From Phlebopus portentosus (taxonomy: Eukaryota > Basidiomycota > Agaricomycetes > Boletales > Boletinellaceae): a stretch of 64,000 bases of DNA. The DNA lies in contig JAYXKI010000008.1 of assembly GCA_037892935.1 (NCBI GenBank), positions 124,001 to 188,000 of the forward strand, read 5' to 3'. Every line of letters begins with the position of its first letter. The first letter of the stretch is position 1. This document shows positions 12,001-23,700 of the stretch, piece by piece. Position numbers and translations under genes: made by a program. The notes beneath the pieces were generated by a model. It was not told where the DNA came from and ran no database searches. It was given only the letters and a program-made list of their open reading frames with translations.

Positions 12001-13993
12001 GCAAGAGTGTCCATCGGACCGCTTGGAGGAATCCCCAGACCGATGTCTCTTGTAGGAAGAGACTGAACCGAAGTATTGATCCCCGGAGAAATGACAGTCA
12101 TGGCGCTGAAATCTTTCTCAGTAAGCATTTCTTGGTATGCACGATTATACGCACCTATTTACAAACCGCAAACCTCCGCGATCTATCCATTCTGTCGTTG
12201 CTCTCCCTGCCTTAAATGTCTCATTGTCCAAGACTTGCTTGAGGAATGAAATATTGTTCGGTGGGCCTTGAATGACAACGTGTTTTCGAGAATCTTGATC
12301 TTTTGGCCTTTCGAATTGTACCGAAAGCTGGCTGATCGCAGCCTCGCGTGTCTTGCTTCTTACTATGACTTTCGCAACAAGCGGATCATAGAAGGGAGTG
12401 ACGACCATCCCAGTTGAAACCTGTATCCATTTTAGAGGATGTGGAACCATATTGTATAGCTCTGTCATTGAGCTTACCCAAGTATCAATCCGGAGATCCT
12501 CAGTCTCCTCTGGAAATCCAACGTATTGCAGGATACCGGGAGTCGGCGAGAAGTTCATTGCAGGATTCTCGCAATAAACCCGCAATTCAATCGAATGAGT
12601 ATTGGGTCTTGGACGCGCGAACTTTTCTTGGTCAAGTTGATCACGTAAAAGATTGGCGTAGTAACCCGTAGACTCTCGTTCACTTAGGCCCTGGAGAATC
12701 ATGAGCTCGACGAGATCCAGTCCAGGATGAAGCATCTCCGTCACTCCGTGCTCGACCTTGAAGGAAAAATATTTAGAACAATTCACTCATAATGGACACT
12801 ATTACCTGAAGGCGAGTATTCATCTCGAGGAAGTAGAAATTACCAGTACTGTCGTCAACGAGAAATTCCACAGTACCTATAAAGGGATCAATAATATGAC
12901 TCAGCGCAGAGTACGGGCCACTCACCAGCCGACTTGTAGTTTACCAACTTGCCTAAGCGAACAGCCGCAGCACACATCTTCTCCCGTAAGTCTACCATTG
13001 CAGTCAGCACGTCCGTAAATACTCCAACAAAGTTCTTTGTTCACCTTGACGCTGCGAGAAAAATGGGCTCGGTGCTTCCTCAATAATCTTTTGATGTCGC
13101 CTCTGGACACTGCATTCACGTTCACCAATATGTATAACGTGGCCGCGACTGTCCCCAAATATCTTGAAAATTGACGCGGCATCATCAGAAGCGACAGAGA
13201 ATTTAAGATCTATATGAATCACCTGAACTTCGATATGTCTCGAGGACGAGAAGAACTTCTCGATAAAAACGCCCTCGTTATGAAAGAGATTCTAAGCGAT
13301 ATCAGCATCAGAATAAGCCGAGCGTTCTCGGCGCCAGCCACTCACCTTCGCTCGTTGCTGAGTCGCGTTAAATTTCTCCCGCAGCTCTGCGGCATTTCCG
13401 CAGATAGACAGACCCATTCCTCCGCCACCCGCAGTTGCCTTCAGTATTACTGGGTATCCAACTTTCTCCGCGAACAACTCCGCTTCATCCGCGGTTTCCA
13501 CGATTCCATTCGTGCCTGGTACGACAGGCACATCAGCTTGCACTGCAAGCTCACGAGCCCGATGCTTAAGACCCATATCCTCGATTGTCTGCGCATCAGG
13601 TCCGAGTAGCGTCACATCATGCTTTGCTAACAGTCGCGCGAAATCCGGGTTCTCTGCGAGGAAGCCATATCCCGGAGCTACAAGCGTCACTCCCTTCTCT
13701 ACACATACCTTCACAACGGCATCCGCATCGACATATGCCCTCGCGTCGGCATATATGTCCTGTGAGTCGGGTGCGTCACCAACGCCGGCAGAGCCAGAAG
13801 GTACGAGTGCAACGGCTTCGTCAGCAAGTAAGACATGAGGCGACGTCGAGTCGACATGAGTGTATACTGCGACAGTCTGTAGTCCCAGGCGCTTTGCAGT
13901 ACGAAGGATGCGCACCGCGATCTCACCGCGGTTTGCGACGAGAAGCTTGTGCCCGTCCACGGATAACAAGCCCATGGTGATCGTTTCTTGCAT
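9086..13993 (-). CDS. Urea carboxylase-like biotin enzyme (BC + KipA/PxpC + KipI/PxpB + BCCP), no amidase domain
   Basis: About 15 exons, from ATG 13993 ([18 protein letters not shown]) to TAG 9086-9088, roughly 1,250 residues. Domain order: biotin carboxylase with [16 protein letters not shown], the glycine loop [12 protein letters not shown] and [15 protein letters not shown]; then a KipA/AHS2 domain ([46 protein letters not shown]); then a KipI/AHS1 domain ([58 protein letters not shown]); then a biotinyl domain with [10 protein letters not shown], whose lysine would carry biotin. This is the urea carboxylase half of fungal DUR1,2, but no allophanate hydrolase precedes it: the LamB/YcsF gene ends 316 bases upstream on the same strand. 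The family uses ATP, bicarbonate and biotin to carboxylate urea; relatives act on guanidine, and PxpB/PxpC with PxpA open 5-oxoproline. Splice joins are in phase in every stretch checked. Confidence 0.88.
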
Positions 13994-14308
13994 ACACAGA
14001 TACTATGACGCGGAGCCATTCTACCGTGTCTCACTAGAACTTATAGATAAGAAACAAGTCGTCGTGAATAGATAGAAAACGAGGAACCGATCAGACGAGT
14101 AATCTTACGGTCATGAGGTCAAGCCAAGGGTCCGGCCCGGCACATCCGAGCGCTCGGAGACTTCAAATCTGGTAAGAATGCAAAAATCAATCCCATAGAC
14201 TTGCGTAAACTAATTGCTAGATAGTCGTTTCAATCAATTGGAGCTCCTCAAGTCTTACATCGCTTTCAATTCTTATTGACTCGGAAAGGAACGGAGATCC
14301 GTGCCGCA
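13994..14308. promoter_or_regulatory. Short spacer between the LamB/YcsF and biotin-enzyme genes
   Basis: About 315 bases between the stop of the LamB/YcsF gene and the ATG of the biotin enzyme, both read on the minus strand. It must hold the terminator of the first and the promoter of the second. It encodes no allophanate hydrolase or other protein. No strong TATA box was picked out. Confidence 0.4.
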
Positions 14309-15506
14309 TCACGTGTATCCCGCATTCTTGTTCTTGTTGCTCTCGTCGACGAGACGCTTGACTGTCTGGGCAATATCAACGGCACCCTATGCGAGATATA
14401 TCACTTCAGATAAAGTCCAATCCATGGCAGAATGACAAACCGGAGAGTCAGAATGGACGCAAATGCTGACGTCCTTGATACCGTCGCCAATTGGAATCGT
14501 GCCTGCTTTGGTAGTCACAAGGCCTTCAGTCAGGATTCGTTTGACCTATTATTCCATATTGAATGTGTAAGTCTTGGATTGTATGACGGGAAATAGAGCT
14601 GCGTTGCGAACCCGCGCTTGCACTTCGTCCAAAGTTATTGGATCATGCTTCCTGTGCGAAAAGACCGTAGTTAGCTTGAGAAAAGTCAGACCTATTTTCG
14701 CGTTTCTTACTTTGTTATCAGAAGCTTTCCTTCGGGACTGTAATCTAGATCCGCGAACCATTCTAAGAGAATCAGAATTAAGAAACATGCTGCAGATAGG
14801 GGACATGAGCGGCGCCTGACCAGCGATGAATCTGACTCCAAGTTCCTCGCTTGCTTTCTGGTGGCAAGTGCCGGCGAGGCCCATGAAGGCGACATTGAAT
14901 GTCTTCGCGACACCAACTACGGCTCGCGCCAGCTCTATAGATCGAGAGGTTTGTCCATAGACAGCTCCATGCGGCTTAAGCTAAAGAAGCGATTATAAGT
15001 GGTAGACCAGAGCAAGCCGTAGAATAACGCATTACGTGGTTCATTTCCAATCCATGTTTGTGTAAGAAACCAGATAATGCGCCTACTTGATAAATGAAAC
15101 AAGACGCGAGCTCGTCCTTCAGGAAGAGTTGAGAGGAGTTTTGAGAAGTAAGCGATTATGCATACAGGCTCAATTGCCATCTCTCTTCGACCGAACCCTT
15201 GATGGTCCGGGAGAGAAGGGTGTGCACCGACCAGCACATTGTTCTCTTTTGCCAGGGAGACGGTCTTATCCATTATCACGAAGTCACTGAAAATATGAAG
15301 GATTCAGTATTATATTCTAGCGCATCGATTAGTCGTTTACGGACCTCGCATGAAATCCACACGCAATATTCGCCAGATGAATTGTTTTCATGAGGGACTC
15401 ATCATCACCCTTATGGAAGTTGTTTTAGACGCGAAAGTTGACTGGATACACTCCACAACATACCATAGTGTAGAGAGAGTAACCCTGAACTCTCCATGTC
15501 AGTCAT
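14309..15506 (-). CDS. LamB/YcsF family protein (PxpA-like 5-oxoprolinase subunit A)
   Basis: Multi-exon gene ending TGA 14309-14311. Conserved blocks of the family appear in order: [149 protein letters not shown], and the end [13 protein letters not shown]. In bacteria PxpA works with PxpB and PxpC to cleave 5-oxoproline to glutamate using ATP. The usual second residue of the FHAGD motif is changed (FHASD). The 5' end is a problem: ATG 15506 gives MTDMESS, matching the usual DMGES, but reaching the frame of GYSLYTMGDDE needs the loss of one G from a GGG run near 15489. Either a mini-intron or alternative exon is unseen, or the gene carries a one-base frameshift. Confidence 0.82.
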
Positions 15507-15750
15507 AAGCTCTCATTCTTAAAGTTCATATGGCTGCACCTCTCCCATGTCACAATTTACAGTAGCGTTGAGAACCATGTTTGTTTGTAGATTGAGGTCG
15601 GAAGTTAACACTGCAGGGAAGATCGATCGACGCGTATCTGTCGGAGCTCGAAATTCGCGGACTTAGCCGTACCTGCATGACACGTCAATGGAAATTGAGC
15701 GCGCGTCGGGTCGAACACGTTCTTCACTCTTTCTTTCGCGTCGTCCACCA
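15507..15750. promoter_or_regulatory. Divergent intergenic region, LamB/YcsF and SEC61
   Basis: About 245 bases separating the apparent 5' end of the minus-strand LamB/YcsF gene from the plus-strand SEC61 start, so both promoters must overlap here. The right part is rich in TTCTTTC/TCGTC pyrimidine tracts, common before highly expressed fungal genes. No TATA box is obvious. Confidence 0.4.
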
Positions 15751-17378
15751 TGGCTGGCTGTGAGTGTCTTCATTGTTTGCAGAATTGTGCATAATTTTTT
15801 TCAACATTTATTCTTGGACAGTTCGGTTTTTGAATCTCGTGCGACCTTTCCTGCCCATCCTTCCAGAGGTCTCGTCCCCAGACAGGAAGGTTCCCTTCAA
15901 CCAAAAGGTCCTATGGACAGCAGTCACACTCCTCGTCTTCCTGGTCTGCTCCCAAATACCCCTTTATGGCATCATGTCTTCAGACTCGGCAGATCCGCTC
16001 TACTGGATGCGAGTCATCCTCGCGTCGAATCGAGGAACACTCATGGAACTTGGAATCAGTCCCATCGTCACGTCTGGAATGATCATGCAGCTTCTCGCTG
16101 GTGCCAACCTCATTGATGTAGACTTCAGCTTAAAGGAGGATCGAGCTCTTTTTGGTGGTGCCCAAAAGCGTGCGTAATTTATTTATTTTTTTATTTACTT
16201 GTTCGAGATTTTACGTTTGAGCTTACTTGTCTTGCTGGCAGTCTTTGCTCTCATTATTTCCCTCGGTCAGGCAACCGTATACGTCCTCACAGGTCTTTAC
16301 GGATCGCCTTCATCTCTCGGTCCCGGTGTTTGCTTGCTTCTTATTATCCAGCTTGTCGCAGCTGCACTCATCGTCATTCTCCTCGACGAGCTCCTTCAAA
16401 AGGGCTACGGCCTCGGTTCTGGCATTTCACTCTTCATCGCAACTAATATTTGTGAATCCATCGTCTGGAAGGCATTCTCGCCTACCACAGTAAACACAGG
16501 TCGTGGACCGGAATTTGAAGGCGCGGTCATCGCTCTCTTCCACTTGCTCTTCACGTGGAATGACAAGGGTCGCGCACTCCGTGAAGCATTCTGGCGAGAC
16601 CGTTTACCAAATATCATGAACCTGGTCGCCACCGCCATCGTCTTCGCCGTCGTCATTTACCTTCAGGGCTTCCGCCTGGAGATCCCAGTCAAGAGCAACC
16701 GCTTCCGTGGGCAGCGCGGCGCTTACCCTGTCAAACTGTTCTACACCTCAAATATGCCCATCATGCTCGAATCCGCACTTACCTCGAACGTATTCATTAT
16801 CTCCCAAATGCTTGCATCGCGCTTCCCGAGCAACCTCCTTGTACGCCTTCTTGGTGTATGGGAGCCTTTGGAAGACTCGCCTCAACTCGCGGCGGTAGGT
16901 GGCATTGCATACTACATGTCTCCTCCCCACACGCTTCGTGCTGCACTTCTCGATCCGATCCACACGCTCGTCTACATCGCCTTCACGGTTAGCGTGTGTG
17001 CGCTATTCTCAAAGACATGGATTGAAGTTTCTGGTTCTGGACCAAGAGATGTAGCAAAGCAGCTAAAGGACCAACAGATGGTCATGGCCGGACACCGTGA
17101 AGGATCGATGTACAAAGAACTCAAGCGCGTTATTCCAACTGCCGCTGCACTCGGTGGCGCAATCCTCGGACTACTTTCCGTAGCGGCTGACTTAATGGGT
17201 GCACTTGGAAGTGGCACCGGTATCCTCATGGCCGTCACTATCATCTACAGCTGTAAGCTTTCTTTTGTTCTCATCCGTTCATTGTATATGCTGACTAGAG
17301 TTGCTCGTAGACTGGGAAATCGGCATTCGTGAATCGGGCGGTCCAGAAATGGCAGCCTTCGGCGATCTCCTTGGGTGA
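15751..17378 (+). CDS. SEC61: Protein transport channel Sec61 alpha subunit
   Basis: Four exons: 15751-15760, 15822-16169, 16242-17252 and 17311-17378, total 1,437 nt or about 478 residues, the usual length. The first exon is only 10 bases and joins to give [20 protein letters not shown]. Typical SecY/Sec61 alpha segments follow: [90 protein letters not shown], and the end [18 protein letters not shown]. It forms the pore of the ER translocon through which secretory and membrane proteins pass. Multiple membrane segments are evident. It is a housekeeping gene, and codon use is biased to C-ending codons as expected for high expression. Confidence 0.97.
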
Positions 17379-18202
17379 CCAATCAACTTCCACCTAACGC
17401 AGGTCTTCCTCTTCCGTAAAATAATGATGGTGTGCCCGTCGTGGACGCATCAGTACTATCGGATTCCTCGTTGGTCGGGCATGAGGCGCGAAGGAGTAGG
17501 TTATGCTATTTCACGATGATAATAATATGTGGTGTAATAAAAGTATCTGGACAAGATGCTGCCGAGCAGTATTGTCTGGCTTGTCCGGAATGCATTTATT
17601 CGGATTGCCTTCGGGCTAGTCGCTCTTTATTCTGCTCCCGACGATCAATGTGTCCTGGATTGTCTCCAGTCTCACTCAGGGTGGGAAACGAATCCCTGAA
17701 CATTCAAAAATTTTCCAAGATCCCAAGCTCGGGCTTCTTTTCACTTTCATCATCCAGCTTTCCGGACCAGTAGTTCTTGCGCAATTCTGCTCCACAGTCC
17801 TTTCCACGTTCGTTCAAGACGTAAGCGTTTCAAAAACATCCACAGGTTCTCCCTGTATCGTAATGCTAACTTCGATCTACTCCAAACCCTGGTAAGTCGC
17901 TAGCAGGAAGGTTTCCATATGCAGTGGCTCTCTCACCATTCAAAGTTCGTCGGTCTTGTACTAGGTCATGGGTCAGCGCCTATTTATGACCCTAAGTCTG
18001 GCCCAATCGTCGTATCCTTATTAAGGTGCTCCATCAGGGAATCTAGGTACTATACGTATGTGTTCTCTCTATACCTGCTTCTGGGGTACATCAAAGTTAT
18101 ACATCATACCAGACGTAGGGCTAGTGTATAAAGTACTCCAAGAAGAATAATGTAAGGCGGACCCACTTCTCTCATACCTACTGCACTCATAACTTCATCC
18201 CA
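17379..18202. other. Intergenic between SEC61 and the aldehyde dehydrogenase
   Basis: About 820 bases. Short frames on the plus strand (for example 17650-17895) look partly protein-like but cannot be joined into a gene, and no family is recognisable. Likely the 3' flank of SEC61 and the promoter of the dehydrogenase gene. Confidence 0.4.
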
Positions 18203-20126
18203 ATGCCGCAGACGTTTTCCTACGAGTTTGACACGCCCGCATTCAAGGGCAAGACATCGTTCAGCACAGGATTGTATATCAACGGCAAATCCGTCGATGG
18301 TATCGACGGCGAAACATACGAGTCAGTTCCCTTTTTTTTTCCATCCGATATTGGTCCTCGTCCTCACTGATGGACGTTTTCCTGTCCAGTGTCGTTAATC
18401 CAAGTACGGCTGATCCAACATGCATACTTTGTACCTGAACTCACCTGTCCTGATCGTAGGCACAGGGAAGGTCGTAACAAATATCTCGATGGGCACTTCC
18501 AAGGACATCGATGTTGCAGTGAAGGCTGCGCGCGAGGCCTTCAGCACCCGCTGGGGCTTGAACGTCCCCGGTGCCGAGCGTGGGAGGCTGCTCATGAAAC
18601 TCGCTGATCTAATGGACGATTGTGCGGATGAACTCGCCGCCATCGAATCACTTGATAACGGTATATATAGACCATAATCTAATCCTTACTTCGATATCCT
18701 TGATTGGGATATTAATTGCGGATCTAAAACACACAGGAAAGACATTCGGCTGGGCAAGGAACGGAGATATCGTCCACTCTATCCAGACCATCCGGTATTT
18801 CGCTGGTTGGGCGGACAAGAACCACGGTAAGGTCATCGAGACCGACGATTCCAAGCTCGCCTATACTCGACACGAGCCGATCGGGGTGTGCGGACAGGTC
18901 ATCCCGTGGAACTTCCCTCTTATGATGCTCACATGGAAGATCGCTCCAGCGCTCGCAACGGGCAACACGATCGTGCTGAAGCCGAGTGAATTCACTCCAC
19001 TCACCGCACTTCGAATGGTCGGCCTTATCGAGCAGGCCGGGTTCCCTCCCGGTATCGTGAACATCGTGAACGGCTTCGGGAGCACGGCTGGAGCGGCCAT
19101 TGCTGGGCATCCGGATATAGACAAGGTCGCGTTCACAGGAAGCACGCTTGTGGGAAGAAAGATCATGGAGGCCGCTGCGAAGACCAATCTGAAGAACGTC
19201 ACGCTCGAGCTTGGCGGGAAGAGCCCGAATATTATTTTCGACGATGCCGATATCGACCAGGCTATCAGCTGGGCTATCCATGGTGTATTGTACGTAGGAT
19301 TATCTTCCCTGTCTAAGCCGTGATCTCGCTGATACACACACACACATACACACATGCCGTAGCTGGAACCACGGCCAGTGCTGCTCTGCGGGGACGCGGA
19401 TATTCGTGCACGAGAAGATCTACGATGAATTTCTGCAAAAGTTCACCGCAAAAGCGCAATCTCTCAAGATCGGCGATCCTTTCGGGACGGATGTATACCA
19501 AGGACCTCAGGTTTCTCAGATCCAATTTGATGTACGTCCCCCAGCGAAAATAATTCCCTCTTCCTTTCGTAACCAACCAACCCACCTTTCGGAATGTGTG
19601 CAGCGCATCATGGAATACATCGACTCGGGCAAGAAGGACGGCGCGACCCTGCACCTGGGCGGGGCGCGCTTCGGGTCGGAGGGGTACTTCATCCAGCCCA
19701 CGATCTTCACCGACACGCGGCCGGACATGAAGATCGTGCGCGAGGAGATCTTCGGGCCCGTGGGCGTCGTGATCCAGTTCCGCGACGAGGACGACGCGGT
19801 GCGGCAGGCGAACGACACGCACTACGGGCTGGCCGCCTCGGTGTTCAGCAAGAACATCGACCGCGCGCTGCGCGTCGCCAATCGGCTGCACGCCGGCACC
19901 GCGTGGATAAACTGCACGAACAGCACGAACACCCAGGTCCCGTTTGGCGGGTACAAGCAGTCTGGGATCGGGAGAGAGGGCGGGGAGTACGCGCTTGCGA
20001 AGTGAGTTTTTTTTTTTTTTTTTCCATTTTTTTATTACTGGTATCGTACACGTACAACTCACCTTCGTGCTTTTCAGCTACACCGCCGTCAAAGCCGTCC
20101 ATGTCAATATCGGAATGAGCATCTGA
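18203..20126 (+). CDS. NAD(P)-dependent aldehyde dehydrogenase
   Basis: ATG 18203 gives [20 protein letters not shown], with introns after ETYD, after a tiny exon VVNPS, after IESLDNG, after AIHGVL, after SQIQFD and after GEYALA. Family motifs are complete: [41 protein letters not shown], the general base Glu in [11 protein letters not shown], the nucleophile Cys in [24 protein letters not shown], and [17 protein letters not shown] at the C-terminus. Length is about 500 residues, with the end VHVNIGMSI at 20124-20126. It oxidises aldehydes to acids and fits the cytosolic ALDH1/ALDH2-type group of fungi; no transit peptide is evident. The exact substrate cannot be told. GC content rises sharply in the 3' half. 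A run of about 17 T lies in the last intron. Confidence 0.95.
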
Positions 20127-20764
20127 AGCATCGACAGATACTTCTTCAGTCAAGACTACCCCGATTACTCTCCAAAAGCAAACCGAGAAGTCTATTATGA
20201 TGCTGTATGTACATACTAGCACGGTCCCGAATATGAAATCTGTATTATACTGTATATACGTTTGGATTCACACCATTAGCAAAGCTTCGAACAACTTGAA
20301 TATCACAAGTTACATCGCTAAAAGTATAGTGAAAAAAAAATGACTCTCTTCAGTCTGTGTGCGCGAGATCACAACTACTTCAGAGGAGATGCAGGGGGAG
20401 AAAATAGTTGCGGCGGCGATTGACTGTCGAATGCATACATTCTATCTCTATCCATAAGACTGCTAGCATATAAATGATACACTGGATGCACATAACAACA
20501 ATCATAATGAGAACAACAACAGATCAATAACAAACGGCATAAGTAAGGTAAGAGAGAAAATACACCAATACGTTGGCGAAGGCGAAAGGTGTCGAGATAC
20601 TTGCTTGTAAGTGGTACAAATATTGACAGGACCCTTTTGCTCGGGACAGCGACGAGTGAAATCAGACACAAACGACAATTGACAAATACCCAGATATCAA
20701 CAACGAGTATTTTCAAAACAAACGCGAGAGCGGGGGGGAAAAAAAGAAAAGAAAAGAATCTCAA
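20127..20764. other. Convergent 3' flanks
   Basis: About 640 bases between the stops of two convergent genes, AT-rich with A runs (for example near 20333). It holds their 3' untranslated regions and polyadenylation sites. No gene is supported. Confidence 0.45.
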
Positions 20765-23700
20765 TCAATGATATCGATTCCCAACCAGCATATGCGTCTC
20801 GCATCGGTGCTCCTGCACCGCAGCGAGGACGAGCGCAGCCGTGGCGCCGCACACGAAGCACGACACCACCCAGCTCGTCGAGCGCGCGTCCCAGTACGCG
20901 CCGTCCGCGTCGGGCATCGTCGGCGGCGTCGTCGTTGACGTGTCGCCGGCTTCACTATCCAGTATAGGCGTATCCCACCTTGCGGGTGGTGCGAGGATGG
21001 AAGACATGGACCTACCGCGGGGCGTCGAAGGGCGGCGCGAGTCCCCCCGTCCCCGTCGCCACCGACGACGGAAGAAACTCGTGCCGCCCATCGTCGACGA
21101 CTCGGGGTGTATGAACGGGATGCGGAAGAGCGAGAAGAACCGCGAGAGCCTCCTGTACACCCCACCAGCACCACGACCCGACGCCGTATCTGAAGAATCT
21201 TCGAATATCGGGGACGGCAACGTTGGCGAAAGCGGCGGCGGCGCGGCGGCAGGGAGAGCAGCCGGAACACGCAGCTTGCTGAGGAGGCCCGACACGGGGA
21301 GGATGAAAAACGTGCTCAGGAACGCGCGGGTCTTCACGAGCTGGTCGCGCAGCGACAGTGTGAACGGGAAGATGTAGACCCTTGAGTCGACGAGCGCCGC
21401 CGTTGCATTTGAAGGACCAGGACCAGCGCCTGTGGCTTCGGATGCAGCCGGATTTGGAGAAAGGTGGCTCGGGTCCACCACATTTTCATCTTCTCCTTCC
21501 GCCACGGCGGCGGCGGCAGTAGCGGCGGCGATGGCAACCTCCCTCTCAACCTCAGAAGAAGCGCGAACGCTATCATCAACAGACAGCGTGATCTCCGGGA
21601 CTTTCCTAACCGCTCCATCCCATTCAGACTGTTCAAGCGTCGGCGACGGAGGGAGCGGGATCTCACTCTCCATCGTCTCGGAGCGCACGACGCGCTCCCG
21701 TCGCTCAACCCGGTACTCGGTCGAAGGCGGCGCTTCGACGATCGACCAGTCCGCCCAGCCTTCTTCCGGGATCAGCTCGAGCGTGCTTGAGCGCGAGCGT
21801 CTGCGCTCGGAGCGCGGCGGGGTGGTAGTGGTGCCAGTGTTCTGAGGTACAGTCGGTTGCGACTGCGCTCCAGGTGCGCTATGAGCTTTCGAATCCGCGA
21901 GCTCTGGCTCGAGAGCAGTAGCAGTAGTCTCAACGGGAGATTCACTCAAGAGCTGCTGCTCCTGCACCGGCTCCGACTCCAAAGTGCTTTCCTCCGCTTT
22001 GATTTCGACCGCACCACCGTCTTCAACGTTCTCGATGCTCTCGACGCTCTCACCAAGCTCTATATCTCTCCCCTTCCCCCCCTCCTCCACTTCAACTTCA
22101 TCCTCCTGCTCCACCTCCCGCACGGGACTCAACTCCACCTCCACAGGCAAACCATGACTCGAATGCCTCCGATGACGCGCCGCCGACCCCAACGCGGGCG
22201 GTCTTTCCCTCTCCGCAGCACCTCCCATCGACTCAGCCGAGCTAGCCGAGTTAGCTGAAGTCGAAGACGAACCCGTATCGAGCCGTAACGGACTCCCAGA
22301 CCTAACCAGCTCAGAAGCCGCCGTGCCCGTGCCCGCGCCTGCAATAGCAGCAGCAGCAGACCCGGACCCAGTCCCAGCTCCAAGTCCCAAAGCGGACGAG
22401 ACGACCTCCATCAACAGGCCTTCCCTCGTCTGCACCGCGTCCGATTGTACGTGGGACGAACCTCGCTTCTTCAAAGGAGAAGGAGAAGGGGAAGGGGAAG
22501 GGGAAGGGGAAGAAGACGCCTTACCACCATGCAACAGACTCTCCGCACTCTCGTACGGACTCGGGCTCGGGCTCGCCGAAGACGACGACGCCACCGCACC
22601 TGCACCCGCACCAGCAGCAGCAGCGAGAGCCATACCCGAGCCAGCCCATGAAAGCGGCCTCCGCCTCGCCTGCTCTCGTACCGAAGGGTCCCAAAACACA
22701 TCGCCCTCCTCTTCTTTACCTCTACGCGGAAGCTCCGCTTGCTGCTTCGATACCGGGCTCCCAGGCCGATCCTCGGGCGAACTATCGCCCCCCGGCCAGC
22801 TGCCCGGGATAGACTCCGCGCGGCGGTGTATCGACCTCTTCAACAACGAGGAGGATGAGGGCGACTGATTCGGGGACGGCAGGGCCGGGGAGGCAGATAT
22901 AGACCGAGTCGGGGACTGCGGTCTTCTGTTCGACCGAGGCGGAGGAGGAGGCGGGGCAGGGGAAGGAGACCTGCGTTTCGGCGGTGTTACGCTCCTCAGG
23001 TCTCCTTCAGACAGGAAATGATTGAGCGGCGGAGAAGGGGGCGGGGTCGACGGGGACCACGGCTGTTCTTGTTCCTGTTCCGCATTCTGCTCTGGCCTGG
23101 ACTTGGGACGGATGATGATCGCGGGGCCCAGGACGGGCGAAGCGCCCAGCGGGGAGCGCGCGCGCGGCTTGTACGGCGATTCCTTCAAGGACGACTTCCT
23201 GGACGGCGAGGGCGAGTAATCCTCACTCGCAAGTCTGACATGCTTCGCCGAGCCCGGGGTGGAGAACGGCGACCGCGTCCTCGACCTGTCACGCGTATCC
23301 TGCTGCCTCTCCCTCCCTCTCCTCTCGCCTCTCAAACTCCCGCTCAAGCTTACCGAATCGACCCGACTCCTGAAGCTCCCCGAGCCACTGATCGTCCTCG
23401 CGCGATGATGATGATGATGATGATGATGATGATACTGCCTCTCGCCTTCCAGCGCAATACCCCACGCGAGCCGTCCTTGCATGCCACGCGCCGCTTCCGA
23501 GACGCACATACTGACGACGTCATGCACGAGCGCGTCGACCGTCTCCGCGTGCTCCGCGTACCACAGCGCGCTCGGCCAGCGCGCCAGGGACAGGGCGAGC
23601 TCGGAGAGCACAGCAGCAGCCTCGCGCCGCGCGGCCTCTTCCTCCGGTTCGTCGTCGTCGTCGTTATCCGCGAACAACGCGTCCTGGATCGACGAATCAT

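Noticed and set aside
18724..19355. Minus-strand frames of 164 and 185 codons inside the aldehyde dehydrogenase gene
   Set aside because: Antisense shadows with no homology features.
19313..20062. A 249-codon minus-strand frame opposite the aldehyde dehydrogenase
   Set aside because: Arg/Val-rich antisense shadow of a GC-rich coding region. The plus strand has all ALDH motifs and correct splicing.
23400..23440. Regular short repeats considered as a possible CRISPR-like or satellite array
   Set aside because: Simple trinucleotide repeat in frame within a coding exon, with no spacers.
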